Shown: positions 8,501 to 18,898, counted from the first letter of the stretch. The stretch is DNA of 64,000 nucleotides from Clostridium sp. MB40-C1 (GCF_030913655.1 NZ_CP133189.1:2542001-2606000), one strand, 5' to 3'. Numbers and translations: made by a program. Notes: generated from the sequence alone by a model not told the origin.

Positions 8501-9864
8501 CCAGTTCCTCTTTTTATAACTCCATTTATCGCTATATAATAGTCATTAGAAATTAATTGTTTTTCTATAAGGTTTCCATTTTTATAAACACTTCTATAAA
8601 CTTTTACTTTATAACCAGTGTGAGGACTTTTAACTTCTTCAGTCTGTCCTGCTGGTAAGCTTGAGTCATTTACATATGTAGTTTTAGCTGGCACTGTAGC
8701 ATATAACTCTGTGCTCATTTCACAAGTTGTACTCTTTAATTTTTCATTAGAATATATGTTAAACGCCACAACACTACCAGTAGTGTAACCTTCAATATAT
8801 ATTGGATAATCGAAAGTATTTTTAAATTTCAAGTCTATATTTCCCCAGTCTACAGTTGCATCTAATCCTTTATCAACATAATGTGATGGGAAAGTATGAT
8901 GTGCTCTCTCTGTAGTTTTTATATTGGATAATAATATAGCATTATACAAAGTAGTAGAAACTTGACATATTCCTCCACCAAGTCCTGAATCAGCTTTCTG
9001 ATTTACTATAACTGTTGCTTCTTGGTATCCTGCAGCCTTTGTCCTTTCCCCTACTACACTATTAAAACTAAAAGTTTCTCCTGGCATTACTACTGTGCCA
9101 TTAATACTTCTTGTAGCAACTGCAATATTATTACATCTTGCTGCTGAAGAACCTGCATAACTAGTTGAAAAAGTTCTTCCTATTTGACTATTTACTGATT
9201 TCAAAGCAGTTTCAGTAACTTTGGGTTTAATCACCTTGATAGATGCCTCAACATCAATGCCGCCCTTAGAATTGCTATTTAATTTTTCTATAATATCTTT
9301 TTTTAACTTTTCTCCATCTAATTCTGCTCCATCAACACCAGGCTTAGTACTAAATCCTCCGCCACTTAAATTTAAGCTTGCATTCTTTGGCTTTTTATCT
9401 ATTTCTTTTTTCATAGTCTTTATAGTTTCATCTATAGGTTTAGAGTCATAAGCAAATTTAAGATTAAGTTGTTTTCCTTTTGACCTACTTATAAGTTTAT
9501 ATTTTGATATAATACTTTGATCTTTTCCATATGAAAAAGCTTCATTAACAGTTTCATCAATATTATACTTTGCAGCTAAATCAGAATAATTTATAGTATA
9601 ATTCCTTTTTTCTGCTTTAATATTTATTTTATTACTTAATACTACATCACCATATTTATCCTTTAGTAATTTAGTAGCTTCTTGTTTCGTCTTTCCAGTT
9701 AAATCTATATCCTCCACTTTAACTTTAGGATAAATCTTTGTTTCCCATTTTTTAGCTGTAAAATACACATAACTTGCCATTATTGAAACCGCCAATAATA
9801 CTGCTGCTATAACAAATCTCCTTATCTTTTTTTGGTTTTTGTTATTTTTTACTGCTCTACTCAT
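8494..9864 (-). CDS. VanW-family membrane-anchored protein
   Basis: About 456 residues with one N-terminal membrane segment (about residues 16-34) after a basic tail, so most of the protein is outside the cell. The middle resembles a YoaR-like peptidoglycan-binding region. The VanW domain follows, with motifs VVMPGETFSFNSVVG, GGGICQVSTTLYNA and TFPSHYVDKG. The name comes from the vancomycin-resistance accessory gene, but these proteins are widespread in clostridia and their biochemical role is not established. The start at ATG 9864 is chosen because GGGGAGAAG lies just upstream; a longer in-frame extension to 9972 has no RBS. Confidence 0.88.
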   Translation of the reverse strand: MSRAVKNNKNQKKIRRFVIAAVLLAVSIMASYVYFTAKKWETKIYPKVKVEDIDLTGKTKQEATKLLKDKYGDVVLSNKINIKAEKRNYTINYSDLAAKYNIDETVNEAFSYGKDQSIISKYKLISRSKGKQLNLKFAYDSKPIDETIKTMKKEIDKKPKNASLNLSGGGFSTKPGVDGAELDGEKLKKDIIEKLNSNSKGGIDVEASIKVIKPKVTETALKSVNSQIGRTFSTSYAGSSAARCNNIAVATRSINGTVVMPGETFSFNSVVGERTKAAGYQEATVIVNQKADSGLGGGICQVSTTLYNAILLSNIKTTERAHHTFPSHYVDKGLDATVDWGNIDLKFKNTFDYPIYIEGYTTGSVVAFNIYSNEKLKSTTCEMSTELYATVPAKTTYVNDSSLPAGQTEEVKSPHTGYKVKVYRSVYKNGNLIEKQLISNDYYIAINGVIKRGTGK

Positions 9865-9986
9865 GTCACTTCTCCCCTCTTCCCTGTTTATTATACTATA
9901 AAACTTTAAATTTTTACATATATATTGTTTTATAATATTGGTTATCTTTTGATAATATGTTACAATCCTCATAAAGGAGTGATATT

Positions 9987-11027
9987 ATGCAAAATAAAAA
10001 ATCCAAACTTAAGTATTATATCAGTAATATATTATCTATTGCAAGCCCTTCTGGCTATACAGAGAAAATAACATCCTATATAAAACAAGAGTTAGACACT
10101 TTAAATATACCATATAAATTAACAAATAAAGGTGTCATAATAGTTACATTTAAAGGTGAAAATGATGAAACACAAAGAACATTTTCAGCACATATTGACA
10201 CTTTAGGTGCAATGGTTAGGGAAATAAAATCCAATGGAACTTTATCTCTAGACTTTGTTGGAGGATTTATGGGTAATTCTGTAGAGGGAGAAAATTGTAT
10301 TGTTTCTACTATGGAGGATATAAATTACACAGGTACTATACAAACTATAAAACCCTCTGTTCATATAAGTGGTGATGAAGCACGCGATCTTAAAAGAAGT
10401 CCTGAAAATATGGAAGTAATTCTTGATGAAAAAGTATTTACAAAAGAAGATGTAGAAAAATTAGGAATAAACGTTGGTGATTTTGTATCTTTTGATCCTA
10501 GAACAATTTTTACAGAAAAAGAATTTATAAAATCTAGACATCTTGATGATAAAGCTAGTGCAGCAATTCTTTTATATGTTATAGAATACATACATAAAAA
10601 TAAAATAAATTTACCTTACACTACAAATTTCTTTATAAGTAATTATGAGGAAGTAGGTCACGGTGCTTCATCAAAAATCCCTAAAAATACTAGTGAATTT
10701 ATTTCTGTAGACATGGGTGCTCCTGGTCCTGGACAAAACTCTTCTGAGTATAGTGTTTGCATATGTGCTAAAGATTCTTCAGGTCCTTATGATTATGAAT
10801 TAAGAAAAAAACTTGTAAATTTGTGTAAAACTAAAAATATTGACTATCGAATAGATACTTATCCTCATTACGGCTCAGATGCATCTGCTGCACTTAGAGC
10901 TGGATGGGACGTTAAAACCGCCTTAATTGGTCCTGGTGTCTTTGCTTCTCATGCATATGAAAGAACACATATAGATTCAATGATAGCAACCCTAGATTTA
11001 GTCTTAGAATATTGTAAAACAAACTAA
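9987..11027 (+). CDS. M42 family metallopeptidase (glutamyl aminopeptidase type)
   Basis: Cytosolic dinuclear-metal aminopeptidase that trims peptides. Metal ligand motifs are in order: SAHIDTLGAMV, HLDDKASAA, NYEEVGHGAS (catalytic Glu pair), VDMGAPGPGQ and the C-terminal SHAYERTHIDS. The 346-residue length fits the family. RBS AAAGGAGTG precedes the ATG. It is divergent from the VanW gene and has its own terminator. Substrate preference cannot be read from the sequence. Confidence 0.92.
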   Translation: MQNKKSKLKYYISNILSIASPSGYTEKITSYIKQELDTLNIPYKLTNKGVIIVTFKGENDETQRTFSAHIDTLGAMVREIKSNGTLSLDFVGGFMGNSVEGENCIVSTMEDINYTGTIQTIKPSVHISGDEARDLKRSPENMEVILDEKVFTKEDVEKLGINVGDFVSFDPRTIFTEKEFIKSRHLDDKASAAILLYVIEYIHKNKINLPYTTNFFISNYEEVGHGASSKIPKNTSEFISVDMGAPGPGQNSSEYSVCICAKDSSGPYDYELRKKLVNLCKTKNIDYRIDTYPHYGSDASAALRAGWDVKTALIGPGVFASHAYERTHIDSMIATLDLVLEYCKTN

Positions 11028-11077
11028 AAAATAGTGAACAGAACATATAATAATAGTATTCTGTTCACTATTTTTAT
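11028..11077 (+). terminator. Terminator of the M42 peptidase gene
   Basis: Long hairpin with arms AATAGTGAACAGAA and TTCTGTTCACTATT, the right arm followed by TTTATATA. Confidence 0.8.
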
Positions 11078-11193
11078 ATATACTTATCCAATTGAGAAAT
11101 TTGCGTAATTTCAAACCTTCATATCTGTATTCGGGCTTCATTGTTCACTACTTTCAAACTTTCATTTCACATTTGGAATTATGAATAATCATC

Positions 11194-11856
11194 TTAAATT
11201 TCACTTGTGCTGGAAGTATCTTGTTTCTTTTTCTTCAATCCTGGTACTAAATACACATATCCATATAACCCAATGGATAGAGCTATACCAGCTATAACAT
11301 CAAGAAAAGAATGTTGCTTTATAAACATAGTTGAAAGGCATATAAGTACCATAATTATTGTAGATATCACTTTAACCCGTCTATTCTTTTCAAATAATGG
11401 GCTACTACAAATCACAATATTTACTCCAACAGCATCTATTACATGGATACTTGGACAAACATTAGCAGGGGGATCAATAGCATAAATAACACCTACCATC
11501 TTTGTGAATATATCTTTCTCCAGTAAGATAGGTCTTAAATTTTGTCCACTAGGTAATATTACGTATATTATATAAGATATACCCATTCCTAGAAATATGA
11601 ACTTAGTTAGCTTTAAAAAATCATCTTTTGATTTTAAACCAAAATAAACAAAAGGAGCAGATATATAAAAATACCAAAATACATAAGGCAGTATAAATAC
11701 TTTTAAAAAAGGTATATGATCATCTATACTACTGTGCATTATATATTTAGGAGTAACAAATTTTTGACAACAATAAAAAAATCCCAGCAATGGAATCCAT
11801 ATTATCATATATAGAAAATGTCTATTGTTACCTATAAATTTTTTTATACTCTCCAC
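11194..11856 (-). CDS. PAP2-superfamily membrane phosphatase-like protein
   Basis: About 220 residues with some six membrane segments. The PAP2 core is recognisable from PSIHVIDAVG (second motif, normally PSGH) and KQHSFLDVIAG (third motif with the catalytic His and Asp). The first motif is poorly preserved, so activity on a lipid phosphate or related substrate is likely but unproved. Two GTG starts compete; GTG 11856 sits 8 bp from AAGG, whereas GTG 11865 abuts it. It follows the DUF188 gene by 13 bp or more and is probably in the same operon. Confidence 0.82.
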   Translation of the reverse strand: MESIKKFIGNNRHFLYMIIWIPLLGFFYCCQKFVTPKYIMHSSIDDHIPFLKVFILPYVFWYFYISAPFVYFGLKSKDDFLKLTKFIFLGMGISYIIYVILPSGQNLRPILLEKDIFTKMVGVIYAIDPPANVCPSIHVIDAVGVNIVICSSPLFEKNRRVKVISTIIMVLICLSTMFIKQHSFLDVIAGIALSIGLYGYVYLVPGLKKKKQDTSSTSEI

Positions 11857-11878
11857 TTTCTTCACCTTCTTAAATAAA

Positions 11879-12313
11879 TTATAGATTTTTAATTAACTTT
11901 ACAAGGTTCTTATACAATCTTTCGTCATCTTCACTAGTTCTTTTTTTGGGATTATTAGTTTTTCCTCCACTTCTTCTCACTTTAGATGATATGTGTCTTT
12001 CAAATAGTAATTTATCTATATTGTCATCACTATAAATGTATCCCTTAGGACTTATAGCATAAGCCTTTTTTCCAAGAACCATAGCCGCTACCCCGTAGTC
12101 TTGAGTAACTACGATATCCCCTTTAGCGGATTCATTTACAATATACATATCTACACTTTGAAACCCACTATCCACAATTTTTACTGAACTATAATCACTT
12201 TCAATTATATGATTTATATCACAGTACATATTAACCTCTATATTATATTCTTTTGCTGCTTTTTCTATGTATTCTCTACCAGGGCAAGAATCTGCATCTA
12301 CTATTATTCTCAT
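11879..12313 (-). CDS. DUF188 (YaiI/YqxD) family protein
   Basis: 144-residue cytosolic protein of a widely conserved family with a PIN-like or NYN-like nuclease fold suggested for it. The N-terminal MRIIVDADSCP and the QDYGVA motif supply acidic residues expected at a metal site; the tail has the family patch RRSGGKTNNPKKRT. Function is not established. ATG 12313 lies 6 bp from GGAGG, preferred over the TTG three bases upstream. Likely the first gene of a two-gene operon with the PAP2-like gene. Confidence 0.88.
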   Translation of the reverse strand: MRIIVDADSCPGREYIEKAAKEYNIEVNMYCDINHIIESDYSSVKIVDSGFQSVDMYIVNESAKGDIVVTQDYGVAAMVLGKKAYAISPKGYIYSDDNIDKLLFERHISSKVRRSGGKTNNPKKRTSEDDERLYKNLVKLIKNL

Positions 12314-12507
12314 CAATTTCCTCCTATCTATTTCATTATTATACCACTATTCCCATATACTTATTAGACTGCTCCCATAATTTATAATTATTTATTTAAA
12401 CCTTAGCTAATTTGCTAAAGCCTATCTTATTAAATTACACTAAATTAAAATTTATTTTAAGATTACACTAAATCAACAATCACTTAAAACATAACCATAT
12501 ATAAAAT

Positions 12508-12545
12508 ATAGCTTGCAGTAACTATAATAGTTTCTGCAAGCCTAT
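12508..12545 (-). terminator. Hairpin downstream of pgi
   Basis: Arms GGCTTGCAG and CTGCAAGC on the minus strand followed by TATATTTTATA. About 70 bp beyond the pgi stop. The U tract is weak. The rest of the 12317-12612 gap shows nothing else. Confidence 0.55.
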
Positions 12546-12612
12546 AAAATGAAACTCATATTCACATATTCAGATGAGTAAGCGATTCACACACAATCAG
12601 AATTTTTGTTCA

Positions 12613-13965
12613 CTATTTAAGTTTAGATTCTATTTCTGCTTTCATATCTTCATATCCTGGCTTTCCTAAAAGAGCAAACATATTTTTCTTATATGCTTCA
12701 ACGCCTGGCTGATTAAATGGATTTACTCCTAATAAATATCCGCTTAATCCACATGCTTTTTCAAAGAAATAAACTAACTTTCCAAAATAATATGGTGTCA
12801 ATTCTGGAACATTTATTATAATATTAGGAACTCCACCTTCATTGTGGGCAATTACTGTCCCTCTAAATGCTTGTTGATTAACAAAGTGCATATCCTTTCC
12901 TGCAACAAAGTTTAATCCATCAAGATTATCTTGATTTTCTTCTATTATAATCGATTTTCTTGATTGCTCTACATTTAATTGAGTTTCAAAAAGATTTCTC
13001 AAACCTTCCTGCATATATTGACCCATTGAATGTAAATCTGTTGAAAAGTCCGCTGCTGCTGGGAAAATTCCCTTCCCATCTTTGCCTTCACTTTCTCCAA
13101 ATAATTGTTTCCACCATTCTCCTGTATAGTGAAGAGAAGGTTCAAAATTAGTTATCATTTCAATGGTTTTCCCTTTTGCATATAATGCGTTTCTAGCCGC
13201 CGCATATTTATATGCATCATTTTCTTTTAAATCTGGATTACTATACTCTTTACGACCATCAGCTGCACCTTGCATCATTTCATCTATATTAATTCCTGCA
13301 GCTGCTATTGGTAATAATCCAACTGCAGTTAATACAGAAAACCTTCCACCAACATCATCTGGAATAACAAAAGTTTCATATCCTTCTGCATTAGCTAACG
13401 TTCTTAATGCTCCTTTTGATTTATCTGTTGTAGCAAATATTCTTTCTTTTGCTCCTTCTTTACCATATTTTTTTTCTAATAAATCTTTAAATACTCTAAA
13501 AGCTATTGCAGGCTCTGTAGTAGTTCCTGACTTAGATATAACATTTACAGAAAAATCTATGTCTTTAACTGCTTCTATTAAATCTGCCATATATGTTGAA
13601 CTAATATTATTTCCTACATAAAAAATTTGTGGTGCTTTTCTCTTATCCTTTGAAACAACATTAAAGAAAGTATGAGTAAGCATTTCTATTGCCGCTCTTG
13701 CTCCTAAGTAAGAGCCTCCTATTCCAATAACGATAAGCGCCTCTGAATTACTATTTATTTTGTCTGCTGCTTTTTTTATTCTTTCAAATTCTTCTTTATC
13801 ATAATTTACAGGTAAATCCATCCACCCTAAAAATTCATTACCTGCTCCACTTTTTTTATGAAGCGTATCATGCGCCGCATTTACCATAGCTTGAAGTTGG
13901 TAAACTTCATGCTCACTTAAGTATGGTTGTGTTTTTGATAAATCTAATGTTATACCTTTGGACAT
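12613..13965 (-). CDS. pgi: Glucose-6-phosphate isomerase
   Basis: Interconverts glucose 6-phosphate and fructose 6-phosphate in glycolysis and gluconeogenesis. The 450-residue length is that of the short Firmicute enzyme. Visible signature parts are [12 protein letters not shown] and [16 protein letters not shown] (sugar-phosphate loop), [29 protein letters not shown] and the C-terminal [14 protein letters not shown] motif. RBS GGAGG precedes the ATG. Monocistronic. Confidence 0.97.
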   Translation of the reverse strand: MSKGITLDLSKTQPYLSEHEVYQLQAMVNAAHDTLHKKSGAGNEFLGWMDLPVNYDKEEFERIKKAADKINSNSEALIVIGIGGSYLGARAAIEMLTHTFFNVVSKDKRKAPQIFYVGNNISSTYMADLIEAVKDIDFSVNVISKSGTTTEPAIAFRVFKDLLEKKYGKEGAKERIFATTDKSKGALRTLANAEGYETFVIPDDVGGRFSVLTAVGLLPIAAAGINIDEMMQGAADGRKEYSNPDLKENDAYKYAAARNALYAKGKTIEMITNFEPSLHYTGEWWKQLFGESEGKDGKGIFPAAADFSTDLHSMGQYMQEGLRNLFETQLNVEQSRKSIIIEENQDNLDGLNFVAGKDMHFVNQQAFRGTVIAHNEGGVPNIIINVPELTPYYFGKLVYFFEKACGLSGYLLGVNPFNQPGVEAYKKNMFALLGKPGYEDMKAEIESKLK

Positions 13966-14092
13966 TTTTTAACCCTCCAAACTTTTTTTCATTTACTTCT
14001 CTTTACTCGTTAAAATTTTAAGTTATTTGTTTTCTAAATTCAAGGGATAGGTTACATAATATTTCATTTTTAACAAAATAATTAATCCTTAT

Positions 14093-14232
14093 AGTAAATA
14101 GTTAACAGTGAATAGTGAATAATGAATAGTAATGGTTGAAATTTATTTCTTCAATAAATTTCTTTAATATAATAAAAGATTTTTTCAAAGACAAAATCCT
14201 CCTTTACTGTTCTCTATTCACTATTCACTGCA
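14093..14232. repeat. R1 intergenic repeat, copy 1
   Basis: One of several copies of a low-complexity palindromic repeat. It opens with GTGAATA/ATGAATA-like heptamers, has a middle GGTTGAAATTTATT and AATAAATTTCTTTAATAT, and closes with the inverse TTTACT(G/A)TTCTCTATTCACTATT. The other copies are at 18689-18875, 19394-19508 and, in part, 20708-20780. The rest of the 13966-14550 gap contains no gene I can support. Confidence 0.7.
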
Positions 14233-14550
14233 TTTTGATCAATGAATAACGAAGTGAATAGTAATGGTTATTAATCTTCTTTTGTTTATTATATCTCCAG
14301 TAAAAAATATTATGTTTTAATCAATCTTTGTTATTTTTTTAACTAACAAATTCTGACTTTTCCCCTTTATTTATTATATAAAGCATATAAATATAAAATT
14401 TTATACTCATTAAATTCTTTAGAACTCTTTTTATAATTTATATTCAACCCGCTTACTTACTATAATAAAATTATTTTTCATAATACAAAAACCCACATAT
14501 AAAGAAAACTATTAATATAAAAATTTCCCCATTTACACTAATATCCTCAC

Positions 14551-15363
14551 TTATATATTTGACACAAATTTATCTATCACCTTAATAAATTTATTTGTAT
14601 CCTCCATAACTAATAAGTGAGTACATCCATCAAATCTTTCTATTTTTGAATTTTTTATTTGTTTATTAAGATATTTAGGAACTTCTTCTGTATATAAAGT
14701 ACTCTTTTCACCATATAAAATAAGAGTTGGTACATCTATTTTTTTCAGAACATTCCTATAATCACCATTAACCATTTCGTTCCACATACTCTTTATTACA
14801 TTAGGGTCATTCATTAAGTTACCCTTCATAATGTATTTAAATTGTTTCTCATCTAACTCTGGAACCAAAGTTCTTGTAAATTTTTCAATGTACTTCTGCC
14901 AATCCATATCTAGCTCTTGAAGTGCTTTTATATTATCTTCTTTTTCAAAGTTCCCTTTATATAGTCCTAATTCCCACGAATCATCTTTTATTAACTTCGG
15001 ACTCATATCTACTATACCTATACCTTTAAGTCTATCACATCCAAACATATCTATATATTTAAATAAAACATGAGCTCCCATAGACCACCCCACAAGTACA
15101 ACATTCTTTAAATTAAGTTGTTTCAAAAGCTCCTGCAAATCTGTAGCAAATCTTTTAATTGTAAGTCCTTTATCTGTAACATCAGATTTTCCATGCCCTC
15201 TTAAATCATAGGTTATAACTCTGTATTTTTTACTTAAATAGTAAGCTGGAATTGCAAAACTTATCATACTTGATGCCCATCCATGAATAAAAACGATATT
15301 TTCACCAATTCCTTTGTCTTTATAAAATATTTTTACATTATCATCTGTTAAGATGTATGACAT
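14551..15363 (-). CDS. Alpha/beta-fold hydrolase
   Basis: 270-residue soluble hydrolase. The oxyanion region HGWASSM, the nucleophile elbow VGWSMGAH (Ser about 94), the acid region VPTLILYGEKS and the catalytic His in DGCTHLLVMED fit the family. It resembles the esterase / peroxidase-like branch of the superfamily, but the substrate cannot be assigned. RBS TAGGGGGAA precedes the ATG. It stands alone between repeats. Confidence 0.88.
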   Translation of the reverse strand: MSYILTDDNVKIFYKDKGIGENIVFIHGWASSMISFAIPAYYLSKKYRVITYDLRGHGKSDVTDKGLTIKRFATDLQELLKQLNLKNVVLVGWSMGAHVLFKYIDMFGCDRLKGIGIVDMSPKLIKDDSWELGLYKGNFEKEDNIKALQELDMDWQKYIEKFTRTLVPELDEKQFKYIMKGNLMNDPNVIKSMWNEMVNGDYRNVLKKIDVPTLILYGEKSTLYTEEVPKYLNKQIKNSKIERFDGCTHLLVMEDTNKFIKVIDKFVSNI

Positions 15364-15547
15364 AACTAATTCCCCCTAAACATTTTGTTAAAATCTAATT
15401 GCTTATCTATTGAGGAAATTTTATAATTCCAAAACTAGATAGCTAAACTTTGTTGACTATTGTGTAAAATTCTATTTTTGCTACTCATTGCAATAACCAT
15501 TATAACACACATTGGAAATTAATGTATGTTTATTATAAAAATAAGTA

Positions 15548-15660
15548 AGCATTTAGAACTAAAGATAGATTTATTTTAGTATATATTTAATAAACTATTT
15601 AGTTCCTATAATTTTGAAGACAATTCTAAATTCATTACACATCAACTTCCCAACTAAAAG
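15548..15660. repeat. Truncated copy of palindromic family PR2
   Basis: The stretch from AGCATTTAGAACTAAAG through ATTTATTTTAGTATATATTTA matches the left arm of the complete PR2 palindrome at 22793-23050. The right half is absent, and a PR1 element lies immediately beyond, which suggests an older PR2 disrupted or eroded near PR1. Confidence 0.5.
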
Positions 15661-15711
15661 TATGTGTGGATATAAAAAATATATTGTTATTTTATCTATA
15701 TAATTATTAAT

Positions 15712-15966
15712 TACTCAACTTTCGCAACAAAGAAGTAAATGCAGATATAAAATATATATTGCTATAAACCACTTCACTTCGCAAAGTAATTCTAAGTCCT
15801 AAAAATGTATCATTACTAAAAAATCAAACTCGTTAATACTCAAACATGATTTTTTCTTAATGTAATAATACATTTTTACAACAAGAATTACTAATTATAT
15901 TTTAAATGGTTTATACATATTTCATATCTGTTTCAGGCTATTTGTGTTCTGCGAAAGTTGAGTTAA
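15712..15966. repeat. Palindromic repeat PR1, copy A (MITE-like)
   Basis: About 255 bp with terminal inverted repeats ACTCAACTTTCGCA / TGCGAAAGTTGAGT. The internal sequence includes a central hairpin (AAAAAATCA... TGATTTTTT) around the loop AACTCGTTAATACTCAAACA. Two other full copies lie at 23084-23349 and 33341-33598, in the opposite orientation. It codes for no transposase, so it looks like a non-autonomous element. It overlaps the 3' end of the VanZ gene. Confidence 0.8.
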
Positions 15967-16417
15967 TTAAATTTATGAGAGTTTTTTTAGGTTGAGAAAA
16001 ATAGAAGTATATAAATGCCGCTATGCCACCGGAGGTATCTATTAATACGTCTCTAAATCTTCCTTCTCTACCAGGTATAAATGTCTGATGAAATTCGTCA
16101 GAGCAGGCGTATAGAAACGTAAATATAAGAGCCATTATTAAAACTCTTTTCTTGGGGAAACTTTCACTTAAAGCTTTATATAAGAATACATATAATATTA
16201 AAAACTCAGTAAAGTGAGCTGTTTTCCTTACTATAAAATTAGCTAAAGTTCCAAGTAAACTATTTAAATTTAAACCCAAAGAATCAAACATAGTAATTAC
16301 TGTACCACTTTTAGCATCAGAAACTGTAGCTGGATCGTTTGAAAATTTAAAAATAACTACCATCCATACTATAGCTAGTAGCCACTTAATATAAAAATTT
16401 CTTCTTTCTTTTGTCAT
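15938..16417 (-). CDS. VanZ-family membrane protein
   Basis: 159 residues with about four membrane segments. The family signature DEFHQTFIPGREGRFRDV, followed by D-T-S-G-G, is near residues 105-130. VanZ proteins are linked to glycopeptide tolerance, but the molecular function is unknown. RBS AAAGGAG precedes the ATG. The last residues (NSTFAEHK) and the stop codon are encoded by the terminal repeat of PR1 copy A, so the original C-terminus was probably replaced on insertion. Confidence 0.87.
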   Translation of the reverse strand: MTKERRNFYIKWLLAIVWMVVIFKFSNDPATVSDAKSGTVITMFDSLGLNLNSLLGTLANFIVRKTAHFTEFLILYVFLYKALSESFPKKRVLIMALIFTFLYACSDEFHQTFIPGREGRFRDVLIDTSGGIAAFIYFYFSQPKKTLINLINSTFAEHK

Positions 16418-16525
16418 AAAAATACTCCTTTGTTATTATTCAGTTACATTGTCCATTAGTTTATTATATCAAAATAAACATAAAATAATTAATATTTAAA
16501 GATCATTTATTTTAATATGTATTTA

Positions 16526-16632
16526 AGGAAATTGCATAATTTGAAAACTGCATAGCTACATACAAGTTTCATTGTTCACTGCTTCAAAAACTTGTCTTTT
16601 TAGGGTCAGAATAAGCTTAAAATATAGTAGAA
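16526..16632. repeat. Small repeat S (GGAAATTGCATAATT), copy 1
   Basis: Shares AAGGAAATTGCATAATT, GCAAGTTTCATTGTT-like and TAGGGT(C/T)AGAATA blocks with 32496-32603. A shorter version is at 16752-16795, and related pieces are near 11089, 15413, 29760 and 37250. Function unknown; often near gene ends. Confidence 0.5.
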
Positions 16633-16652
16633 AAAAAATTAACCAAATAATC

Positions 16653-16703
16653 AAAAGGTTATTGAATAATCTATAATTAAATAAATTACTCAACAACCTT
16701 TTT
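16653..16703. terminator. Hairpin between VanZ and MBL genes
   Basis: Arms AAAAGGTTATTGAATAAT and ATTACTCAACAACCTTTTT. On either strand a short U tract follows. It may end the MBL-hydrolase transcript running on the minus strand. The loop is about 15 nt. Confidence 0.55.
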
Positions 16704-16851
16704 AATTAAACACAACAACCAATACTTATACTTACATTTTATTTTTGTTATTTGAGGAAATTGCATAATTCAAAAATAGTATAGCTCCATGCAAATTACT
16801 CAATTTGCTTATTTTTAAAGTATGCAATAAAAGCTTTAAAATTTAGAGTTT

Positions 16852-17715
16852 TTATATTTCTAAAACAGTTCCTGTACAATTTTCAAAAAAATCATCACAT
16901 TTTTCTTTAAATATTTTAACTGCTTTTTCTCCTGTACAATGAGATACTCCTATAATCTCAATATTCATTTCTTTTAGACGTTTTATAGTCTTGTTTATAC
17001 GCTCTTCATCTGCTTCTACAAGATGAGTTCCTCCCATAACGCCATATATATTTTTACCAGTTCTTTTAGAAATAGTATCAACTATATTTAAGATTCCTGG
17101 ATGAGAACAGCCAAGTAAAATTAACAATCCTTTTTCTGTATCTATTCCTATAGTAACTTCATCCTCAAAAGTATCTACTGTATATTTATCCCCTTTTTTT
17201 ATTTGCATATTAGAATTTAAGGTTTCAAAATCATAAGTTCTTTCAAAGTTAGTAAATATATATACTTTATCACTTAGCTTAACCATATCACTATCTACAT
17301 AATTAATATTTAGTTTTTTATTTCTTATAAATTCTTCATCAAAATCTATACCTATATACTTGTATCCTGGGCCATTGGATGCAAAATCTACTTTTTGACT
17401 TCCATCTGAATAGTGGTACTTGTCCTTATTTTTGAAGAAGTTTTCACTTACATAGAATTCTGGCTGAATATTAAAAGTATCTAAAAATCTCCTAACTCCA
17501 CCACAATGATCGTAATGAGCATGACTAAGTACTAAATAGTCTACTTTATTTAAATCAATTCCTAAATCTTTTGCATTATCTACAAAATCTCCACTTTTAC
17601 CTGTATCAAATAGAATATTACAGGCAGATGTTTCTATAAAAAAAGAGAGTCCGTGTTCATTTTTAAGCTTTTTATTGTCTTTTAAAGAATTCTCTATTAT
17701 TGTTGTGATCTTCAT
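16852..17715 (-). CDS. MBL-fold metallo-hydrolase
   Basis: 287-residue cytosolic metallo-beta-lactamase-fold enzyme. The metal motif SHAHYDHCGG (HxHxDH) is at about residue 65, with further ligands in LGCSHPG and the C-terminal VSHCTGEKA. The arrangement resembles the branch annotated as dihydropterin-aminobenzene phosphate synthase-like hydrolases, but that name is not evidence of activity. RBS TTAGGAG precedes the ATG. It lies 66 bp downstream of the chemoreceptor gene on the same strand, so cotranscription is possible. Confidence 0.85.
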   Translation of the reverse strand: MKITTIIENSLKDNKKLKNEHGLSFFIETSACNILFDTGKSGDFVDNAKDLGIDLNKVDYLVLSHAHYDHCGGVRRFLDTFNIQPEFYVSENFFKNKDKYHYSDGSQKVDFASNGPGYKYIGIDFDEEFIRNKKLNINYVDSDMVKLSDKVYIFTNFERTYDFETLNSNMQIKKGDKYTVDTFEDEVTIGIDTEKGLLILLGCSHPGILNIVDTISKRTGKNIYGVMGGTHLVEADEERINKTIKRLKEMNIEIIGVSHCTGEKAVKIFKEKCDDFFENCTGTVLEI

Positions 17716-17781
17716 AATTAAATTCTCCTAACTATATCTCGTGTACATTCTTGTACGCTGATTGATTTTACTTGTTTTTTA

Positions 17782-18615
17782 TTAAAGTTCAGCTGACATT
17801 CGTTTAAGGATTACTGCTGATTGATTCAAATTTTCTATAACTCCTGTAATTTCTTGAATGGAAGCAACCTGTTCTTCAAAAACATTATTTGAATTATTAA
17901 TTTTCTCTGATATATCCGTTACAGAATCTTGAATATTTTTAAGCACTTCATTTATCTGTTTAATAGATTGGCTACTAGATACTGATAATTTTCTTATCTC
18001 ATTTGCAACAACACTAAACCCTTTACCAAATTCCCCTGCTCTAGATGATTCAATTGCTGCATTCAGTCCCAATAAATTAGTTTGCTTTGCAATGTTCTCA
18101 ATAAAGCTTAATACTTCATCAGTATTCTGTGCTTCGTCATATGTTTTTTTTACATTTTTTTGTATACAATCATTAGCTACGGAAACCTCTTGTACCCCTT
18201 TATTAATTTCATTAAGAGATGCACTTATTTGTTCCAAAGAAGCTGATAAGTTCTCAGTTAAAGCACTCACTTCATTCTTACGTCTTAAACTTTTTGCTAT
18301 AACTATAGTTCCTACTATTTGAGAATTTTCTTTAACAGGAACTCCAATTGCCTTTATTGAAATACCAAAAACTTCTTTAGGAACAATTATTGATATAGGT
18401 TTTTTTGCCTTTAAGCACTCATAAGCTGCACAATTTACTGGAAGAATGTCCCCATCCTTTGCTCCCAATTTAATTGTTTCACCATCAACAACTTTTAAAA
18501 AATATTCAGTATTTGAAATAGTAAATGCAATTTCATCTTCAAAATAATATTGCAAGTATGGTATTAAATTATTAAAAGATCTTATTATTTCATTTTCTTC
18601 TAATGTTTTTATCAT
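17782..18615 (-). CDS. Soluble methyl-accepting chemotaxis-type protein
   Basis: 277 residues without any membrane segment. The N-terminal about 115 residues form a small sensory domain (patches [39 protein letters not shown]). The C-terminal part is a short MCP signalling coiled coil; its hairpin tip contains [19 protein letters not shown] and NEIRKLS, which bind CheA/CheW. The layout resembles Bacillus YfmS, a small soluble chemoreceptor. The ligand is unknown. Being near flagellin is consistent with a motility role, but it is a separate transcription unit. Confidence 0.85.
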   Translation of the reverse strand: MIKTLEENEIIRSFNNLIPYLQYYFEDEIAFTISNTEYFLKVVDGETIKLGAKDGDILPVNCAAYECLKAKKPISIIVPKEVFGISIKAIGVPVKENSQIVGTIVIAKSLRRKNEVSALTENLSASLEQISASLNEINKGVQEVSVANDCIQKNVKKTYDEAQNTDEVLSFIENIAKQTNLLGLNAAIESSRAGEFGKGFSVVANEIRKLSVSSSQSIKQINEVLKNIQDSVTDISEKINNSNNVFEEQVASIQEITGVIENLNQSAVILKRMSAEL

Positions 18616-18688
18616 CGCCTACATCCTTTCCAAATTTTATATGTATTCTCAATATATTACTTCCTTTTCATGAAGTCAAGTATTATAT

Positions 18689-18875
18689 AGAGAATAGTGA
18701 ACATTGTATAGTGAATAGTAAACAGTGAATAATGAATAGTAATGGTTGAAATTTATTCCATGAATAAATTTCTTTAATATAATTAAAAGATTTTGCCCAA
18801 AGCAAAATATCCTTTACTATTCTCTATTCTCTATTCTCTATTCACTAACTAAGTTCTCTATTCTCTATTCACTCT
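18689..18875. repeat. R1 intergenic repeat, copy 2
   Basis: Contains AACAGTGAATAATGAATAGTAATGG, the middle AATAAATTTCTTTAATATA, and a run of TCTCTATTCTCTATTC units. Same family as 14093-14232. It fills most of the 18616-18972 gap together with the csrA terminator. Confidence 0.7.
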
Positions 18876-18898
18876 CCTTTTTTTTACTCTTCATAATA

